64,000 nt of DNA from positions 124,001-188,000 of the forward strand of contig CAVXYG010000014.1 in the NCBI GenBank assembly GCA_963766005.1, written 5' to 3'. How positions within the stretch are numbered: the first letter of the stretch is position 1; each line of letters begins with the position of its first letter. Made by a program: the position numbers and the translations under genes. The notes beneath the pieces were generated by a model. That model saw nothing but the letters and a program-made list of their open reading frames with translations. It did no database searches and had not been told where the DNA came from. Of this stretch, positions 59,593-64,000 are shown piece by piece. This stretch comes from CAVXYG01 sp963766005 (GTDB taxonomy: Bacteria; Actinomycetota; Actinomycetes; S36-B12; GCA-2699445).

Positions 59593-61661
59593 CTACTCGC
59601 TCGACAGCGCCATCTCCGCCCGCTTCGCCAGCGCCAACTCCCGGATCCGGGCGATGTCCTCGTCGGTGTAGACGCCGTTCACTCCGGAGATCGCCGCCAG
59701 CTGCATGCCGTGCTTCAGGCCGAGCCGGTAGATCTCCTTGACCTTCTCCCACTCGATGTTGCGGCCGACGGTGAAGTTCTCGAACCGGCCCTCCAGCGCC
59801 AGGACGATGGTCTCGGCCAGACAGGCGTAGACGACGCCCCCGGGCAGCCCGATCCCCTTCATCTGCGGATCGCCGGGCAGCTGCGATCTCGCCGGACTCG
59901 ATCACGAGCACGTCGGGTCGCTTGGCGACATCTTCCGCGGAGAGGTCCAGCGGTCGCGCCACATCGGTGATCACGGCACCGGGCTTCACCCGCGTGATGT
60001 CGAGGACGCGCTTGCCGGCGCCGGACGTCGCGGTGACGATCACGTCCATGTCGGCGATGTGGTCGTCCGCGTTGGCTGCGACGTGCAGCTGCGGCCCGCG
60101 GATGCTCGCGCTCGATGTCGGCTTTGAGCGCCAGGAGTTTCGCCGGTTCGATGGACACCAGCCACAACTCGTCGCAGGCCAGCGCCAGCAGCCGGGCGCA
60201 GACCGAGCCGATCGCACCGGTCGCCCCGACGACCATCGCCTTGCCCGCGAGGCGTCCCTGGTCGTCGACCTCGGCGATCCCGAGCCGTTGGACCGCATCG
60301 TTGGCTGCCCAGAGGGCGCCGGAGGCGCTGTAGGAGTTCCCGGTCGTGATCGGCAGCGGGGCGCGCTTGGCCACGGTGACTCCCGCGTCGCCGACGACCT
60401 TGGTGAACGCCCCCAGCCCCATGATCTGGGCGCCCATCTTCTGCGCCATGTCGGCGGCTGCCAGCAGCCGCTTGTAGGTGAACTCGGGGTCGTGGGCCAT
60501 GAGTTCCTTCGGCGTGCCGCCCACGGTGATGAGCCAGCCCTCGGCCTCCGCGCCGGTCGGGGAGACGATGCCGCTGATCCTGCTGTAGACGAAGGGCGGC
60601 GCATGGGCCAAGAGCTTCTCCACGCCGTCCATCACCATCGAAGGGGAGTGCCTGGCCACGGCGTCCAGGGGCTTGACGTTGCGGAAGTACTCCTGCGACA
60701 AGGGGTGGATCACGAAGGCGAAGCGGGATTTGCGTTTGAACCCGCTGGGGTAGAGCACCCTCGGATGCAGGTCCGCGGCGGCGATCATGTCCAGCAGGTC
60801 GTCGTCGGTGAGCCTCGGCTCCTCGGCCTCCCCGGCGACCAGCATCAGCCCCTCGAGGATCGCTTCGTTCACGAGGAACCCTGCGAAGGGCTGCGGGACG
60901 TGATCGAGGATGAGATCGATTCCTCGTCCGCGCAGGCTTGCGAGGCGCTCGTCGTCGATCGAGGACGTGATCAGCGTCTTGCCCTGCAGGTCGTCGACCT
61001 GGAACTGCTCGAGCTCCTCGAACGTGCCGACGATGACGTCGCAGTCCTGCAGCGCCTTGCGCACCTTGGAGTCGTTGAGCCTGCGTCCCGGCGCGGTCGC
61101 GGCCGAGACCAGCGCGTCGGGCACCTTCTCCGCGACCCAGCCGGATGCCGACACGAACCGGTCGAAGGTGGCGAACGACGTGGGCAGCGACGGCAGGCCG
61201 TACCCGACGGCGAGCTGGGCGAACTGCAGGTTCTGCGTGCTCTCCGCCAGCACCCTCGCGGTGCGGTAGTGGTTGCGGCCCCCGAGCACGACGACGCGCG
61301 CGTTCACGAAGTACCCGGGCATCTCGCCCATGACGTGCCGGACCGTCCACTCCTGCAGCACGTCGCGCAACCGGTGACCGCTGGTGATCGCGGTTCCCGC
61401 GGCGGCGCCGATCGCCTCGCCGAGTCGATGCGGATCGCCGTCGAGGATGCCTGCGGTTCGAGCGTCGCTGACCCCGCTGATGCCGATCGCTGCCGCCCGG
61501 CCGGCCCACTGCTGCAGCGCCGCCACGGCGTCCTCGACGCTGCCGGCCATGCCCTCCCGGACGATCTGCATCGGCCGGCGGAGGAATTCCACCGTCCGGT
61601 CGATGTCGCGGCCCGGCCCGCTGAGGCTGATGTTGACGACCAGTGGCGACTGCTCCGGCAT
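59593..61661 (-). CDS. Acyl-ACP-reductase-like dehydrogenase with extra N-terminal domain, two frameshifts
   Basis: Removing one base near 60094-60101 and one near 59878-59884 gives a single protein of about 688 residues. The C-terminal 340 residues resemble cyanobacterial long-chain acyl-ACP reductases: KMGAQIMGLGAFTKVVGDAG, PLPITTGNSYSASGALWAAN, AMVVGATGAIGSVCARLLAL (Rossmann), DVIVTATSGAGK, GRFENFTVGRNIEWEKV. The first 300 residues form an unrecognised domain with VVVLGGRNHYRTARVLAEST and ILDHVPQPFAGFLVNEAILE. It probably reduces an activated acyl chain. It lies 8 bp downstream of the thioester-reductase-like gene. Confidence 0.65.
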
Positions 61662-61669
61662 GGCTCCTC

Positions 61670-62749
61670 CTACGTCATCGCCCGGGAATCGAACTCCGGA
61701 TGCGCTGCCATGAAGTCCAGCAGGGTGGCTGCGTAGTCGTGGAAGTCGGGGCAGGCCACCCCCGTTCCCTCCAGGTCGGCCAGGGTGTGCTCGGTCCCGT
61801 ACGTCGTGGGGAAGGTGAAGTAGTCCAGTGTCTCGGCGGGCAGGCCGGTGAGGCGTTCCAGCCCCGGGGCGGTGTCGAGCAGATCGCGCAGCTTCGGGAC
61901 CGGGATCGGGAGCCACACCAGTTGCCTGCCCAGGTACTTGCCGAAGACCTCGGCAACCTCGCGCGCGGCCGGCGGTGTCGGGTCGGTCAGTTGGTAGGTC
62001 CTGCCGAGCGACCGATCTTGGACGCTGAGCACGTCCATGGCCTCGATCACGAAGTCGCGCGGCACCAGCGAGATGCGGACCGAGGGGTCGACGTCGGGCA
62101 GGAAGGCCGCGCCCGGCAGCCGCTGCATGTAGGTCGCCACGAAGTAGGGCCCGTCGTACTTCTGCGTCTCGCCGGTGCGGGAGTCGCCGACCACGATGCC
62201 CGGCCGGTAGATCGTCGCGGGCAGGCCCCCGGCCATCGCCGCTCGAACCAGGACTTCGGCTTCGTACTTGGTGGTCTCGTAGTGGTTCTGGTGCTGCTGG
62301 CCCTCGACGAGCATGTCCTCGGTGAACCTGCCGTCGTAGCGGCCGCTGACGTAGCACGTGCTCACGTACTGCAGGCGCCGCAGGCCGGGCAGGGATGCGC
62401 AGAAGGCGATGATGTTCGCCGTGCCGTCGACGTTGACCCGCCGCGCGGTCTCCTCCGGCACCGCCAGGTCGTAGACCGCGGCGAGGTGCCATACCTCGGC
62501 GACGGCGTCGACGTCGACGGAATCCGGCAGCCCCAGGCCGGCCGCAGTGATGTCGCCCTCGATCAGATCGACCCTGCCGGTGGCCTCCGGCTGCTCCTGC
62601 TCGACGGCGCGCAACCGCTCCTGGGCGGTGGCCATGTGGTGTTCCTGGATCAGGCAGATCGCGCGTGCTCCTTCGCGCCGCGCCAGGATTCGGGGCAGGA
62701 GCGCCGATCCAAGGAAGCCGGGAAAGCCGGTCATGAGGATGTCGTGCAT
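61670..62749 (-). CDS. Thioester-reductase-like extended SDR
   Basis: 359 residues. N-terminal ILMTGFPGFLGSALLPRILA has the GxxGxxG NAD(P) motif; VWHLAAVYDLAVPEETARRV, VSTCYVSGRYDGRFTEDML and YETTKYEAEVLVRAAM (catalytic YxxxK) follow, as in the NAD_binding_4 family of acyl-thioester and fatty acyl-CoA reductases. No carrier-protein domain is attached. Together with the acyl-ACP-reductase-like gene it suggests reductive release of a fatty acyl chain. Its start codon is 19 bp from an 8-bp repeat tract that could alter expression. Confidence 0.85.
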   Translation of the reverse strand: MHDILMTGFPGFLGSALLPRILARREGARAICLIQEHHMATAQERLRAVEQEQPEATGRVDLIEGDITAAGLGLPDSVDVDAVAEVWHLAAVYDLAVPEETARRVNVDGTANIIAFCASLPGLRRLQYVSTCYVSGRYDGRFTEDMLVEGQQHQNHYETTKYEAEVLVRAAMAGGLPATIYRPGIVVGDSRTGETQKYDGPYFVATYMQRLPGAAFLPDVDPSVRISLVPRDFVIEAMDVLSVQDRSLGRTYQLTDPTPPAAREVAEVFGKYLGRQLVWLPIPVPKLRDLLDTAPGLERLTGLPAETLDYFTFPTTYGTEHTLADLEGTGVACPDFHDYAATLLDFMAAHPEFDSRAMT

Positions 62750-62768
62750 CGGCCGTCCGATCGCTCGG

Positions 62769-62824
62769 GTGCTGCGGTGCTGCGGTGCTGCGGTGCTGCG
62801 GTGCTGCGGTGCTGCGGTGCTGCG
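62769..62824. repeat. 8-bp simple sequence repeat, seven perfect copies
   Basis: GTGCTGCG is repeated seven times without error from 62769 to 62824. The tract is 19 bp upstream of the ATG of the thioester-reductase-like gene (minus strand) and 90 bp from the divergent DUF1801-like gene. Eight is not a multiple of three, and all frames through it are open, so slippage would change promoter spacing or, if translation starts upstream, the frame. Confidence 0.95.
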
Positions 62825-62914
62825 GGTGCTCGTCCGCCCATCGTTGCCCATCGGGACTTGCGAGACCACCGCTGAGCAGTCGATCCGCAGCCGCGACGGC
62901 GTACGGTCGCGGTT

Positions 62915-63337
62915 GTGCGAGTGGAAGCCGACAGTATCGAGGACCTCATCGCCCGGTCGCCCCGTCCGGACGACATGCTGGCGATCGACGAGTTCATCTC
63001 CGGTGTGGTGCCCGAACTGCCGCGACGGCTGTTCACCGGACCGAGTATCACGATGATCGGCTACGGCGAACTCGTCTGGCAGACCATGTCGTCCGCCAGC
63101 TTGTGGCCGGTCATCGCGGTCGCGCCGCAAGCGCACCAGATCAGCGTCTACGTGGCCGCCGAACGCGACTCAGTGCCGCTGGTCAGCGCATTCGGCGATC
63201 GGCTGGGGAAAGGCAACGGCAAGACCTGTCTGCGGTTTCGGAGGTTCTCGTCGTTGGATCTCGAGGCGGTTCGGGACCTCCTGCGCCAGGCCGTGGCGGC
63301 GTCGCAGGAGCAGCAGAGGAGTGACGGGCGGAGCTGA
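62915..63337 (+). CDS. DUF1801-like (YdhG-type) small protein
   Basis: 140 residues from a GTG. ARSPRPDDMLAIDEFISGVV, ITMIGYGELVWQTMSSA and VAPQAHQISVYVAAERD resemble the DUF1801 fold, a small alpha/beta domain of unknown function, sometimes iron-chaperone-like. A Gly/Lys segment GDRLGKGNGKTCLRFRR follows, then a helical tail. It is divergent from the thioester reductase gene. Family assignment is moderate. Confidence 0.65.
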   Translation: MRVEADSIEDLIARSPRPDDMLAIDEFISGVVPELPRRLFTGPSITMIGYGELVWQTMSSASLWPVIAVAPQAHQISVYVAAERDSVPLVSAFGDRLGKGNGKTCLRFRRFSSLDLEAVRDLLRQAVAASQEQQRSDGRS

Positions 63338-63469
63338 GCGCACCCGGCGGCTCAGTCGGAGCGCCCACCGGCGACCGCGGAGTCGAGGCGCCGACGCGCA
63401 GCGGGCAATCCGCATGCACGGCCTCGGTGGCCCCGGGCGTCTGCCTCGGGTCTGGGCTACCGTGCAAGC

Positions 63470-64000
63470 GTGATCGAGCAGAGGATCGTCCCCACCGACG
63501 GCGACGCGTTGATTCTGGTCGACGTGCAGCACGACTTCCTGCCGGGCGGGAGCCTCGGAGTCGCCGACGGCGACCTCATCATCGCGCCGTTGAACCGGCT
63601 TATCGCGGACTTCGTCGCCAAGGATCTGCCGGTCGTGGCCACCCGCGACTGGCACCCGGCCGACCACATCTCCTTCTCCGCACAGGGCGGCCCGTGGCCG
63701 CCGCACTGCGTCCAGCAATCGCCGGGCGCGCAGTTCGACCCCGGACTGCGGATCCCACCGGACGCGATGATCATCTCCAAGGCCACCTCCCCGGAGGTCG
63801 ACGCGTACTCGGGGTTCCAGGGCACCGACCTCGATGAGCGGCTGCAGTCCCTGGACGTGTCCCGCGTCTTCGTCGGCGGGCTGGCGACCGATTACTGCGT
63901 GCTGCAGACGGTCCTGGATGCCAGGAGACTGGGCTATGACGTGATCCTGCTCGCGGACGCGGTGCGCGCCGTCAATGTCGATCCCGGCGATGAGGCCAGA
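63470..64000 (+). CDS. pncA: Nicotinamidase (partial, continues past the window)
   Basis: 177 codons are visible from the GTG at 63470; the 3' end is cut off. Cysteine-hydrolase triad: Asp in LILVDVQHDFLPGGSL, Lys in AMIISKATSPEVDAYS, and Cys in GLATDYCVLQTVLDARRLG. Metal ligands are in TRDWHPADHISF (Asp, His, His). PPHCVQQSPGAQF is the usual substrate-loop sequence of PncA. It hydrolyses nicotinamide to nicotinate for NAD salvage. A pyrazinamide-activating side reaction is known for the family. Confidence 0.93.
   Translation, partial: MIEQRIVPTDGDALILVDVQHDFLPGGSLGVADGDLIIAPLNRLIADFVAKDLPVVATRDWHPADHISFSAQGGPWPPHCVQQSPGAQFDPGLRIPPDAMIISKATSPEVDAYSGFQGTDLDERLQSLDVSRVFVGGLATDYCVLQTVLDARRLGYDVILLADAVRAVNVDPGDEAR

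Noticed and set aside
58757..60604. A 615-codon minus-strand frame joining the reductase region to the VKOR gene
   Set aside because: Only two parts are real: the VKOR protein and the middle segment of the frameshifted reductase. The rest is off-frame sequence, so it is not a fusion protein.
63334..63355. Hairpin CTGAGC/GCTCAG after the DUF1801-like gene
   Set aside because: Only 6 bp of stem with a 10-base loop, and it overlaps the stop codon region; too weak to call a terminator.

Overview
The window is very GC-rich, has mostly G/C at third codon positions, many GTG starts and many 4-base start/stop overlaps. Its gene families (small CxGHGxC ferredoxin, DhnA-type class I aldolase, hemolysin III, vitamin K epoxide reductase homologue, flavin monooxygenase/SDR catabolic genes) point to a high-GC Actinomycetota bacterium. 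I cannot name the genus. One tRNA, tRNA-Arg(ACG), is present. There is no rRNA, CRISPR array, intact insertion sequence or prophage.

Layout. 0-2 kb: a truncated amino-acid-type binding protein, a secreted HNH nuclease and a repeat-bearing anchored peptide. 2.0-7.0 kb: a tightly overlapping redox operon (small anchored protein, ApbE, ferric-reductase-like membrane protein, RnfC/NuoF-like flavoprotein, small ferredoxin) followed by a response regulator and histidine kinase. 7-14.3 kb: secreted beta-propeller, oxidoreductase, MoxR/VWA pair, hemolysin III, peptide transporter. 14.7-16.8 kb: Vsr endonuclease overlapping what looks like an internally deleted DUF3427 helicase relic, then another oxidoreductase. 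17-24 kb: small membrane proteins, DUF1905, class I aldolase, a YgiN-like protein, DUF4332, a TrkA-C membrane protein and a YcaQ/AlkX glycosylase. 24-29 kb: a flavin monooxygenase/SDR/hydrolase cluster with a deleted SDR paralogue and a TetR stump. 29-31 kb: DUF2252 and DUF1269 genes.

31.4-37.3 kb holds the most striking locus. Two large membrane receptors with class III cyclase-like domains flank an MscS channel with a cyclic-nucleotide-binding-like domain, all in one overlapping operon. In both cyclase-like domains the first metal Asp and the Asn/Arg transition-state residues are missing, so they look like pseudo-cyclases regulating the channel. 37-45 kb: a lipoprotein, an acetyltransferase, a GT4 glycosyltransferase, a small membrane protein, and a photolyase homologue whose two domains appear in reversed (circularly permuted) order. 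45-53 kb: a SulP transporter, a metal-responsive ArsR/permease/thioredoxin operon, a YbhN flippase-like protein and a metallophosphoesterase. 54-59 kb: the tRNA, a tocopherol-cyclase-like protein, an ABC-2 exporter with its TetR regulator, and VKOR. 59-63 kb: an acyl-ACP-reductase-like protein and a thioester-reductase-like SDR whose start is preceded by seven perfect copies of an 8-bp repeat, a phase-variation candidate. The window ends inside pncA.

Five otherwise conserved reading frames carry single-base indels, all between 48.4 and 60.1 kb. Each is given as one gene with the shift position noted. Whether they are sequencing errors or real decay cannot be decided from the sequence alone.
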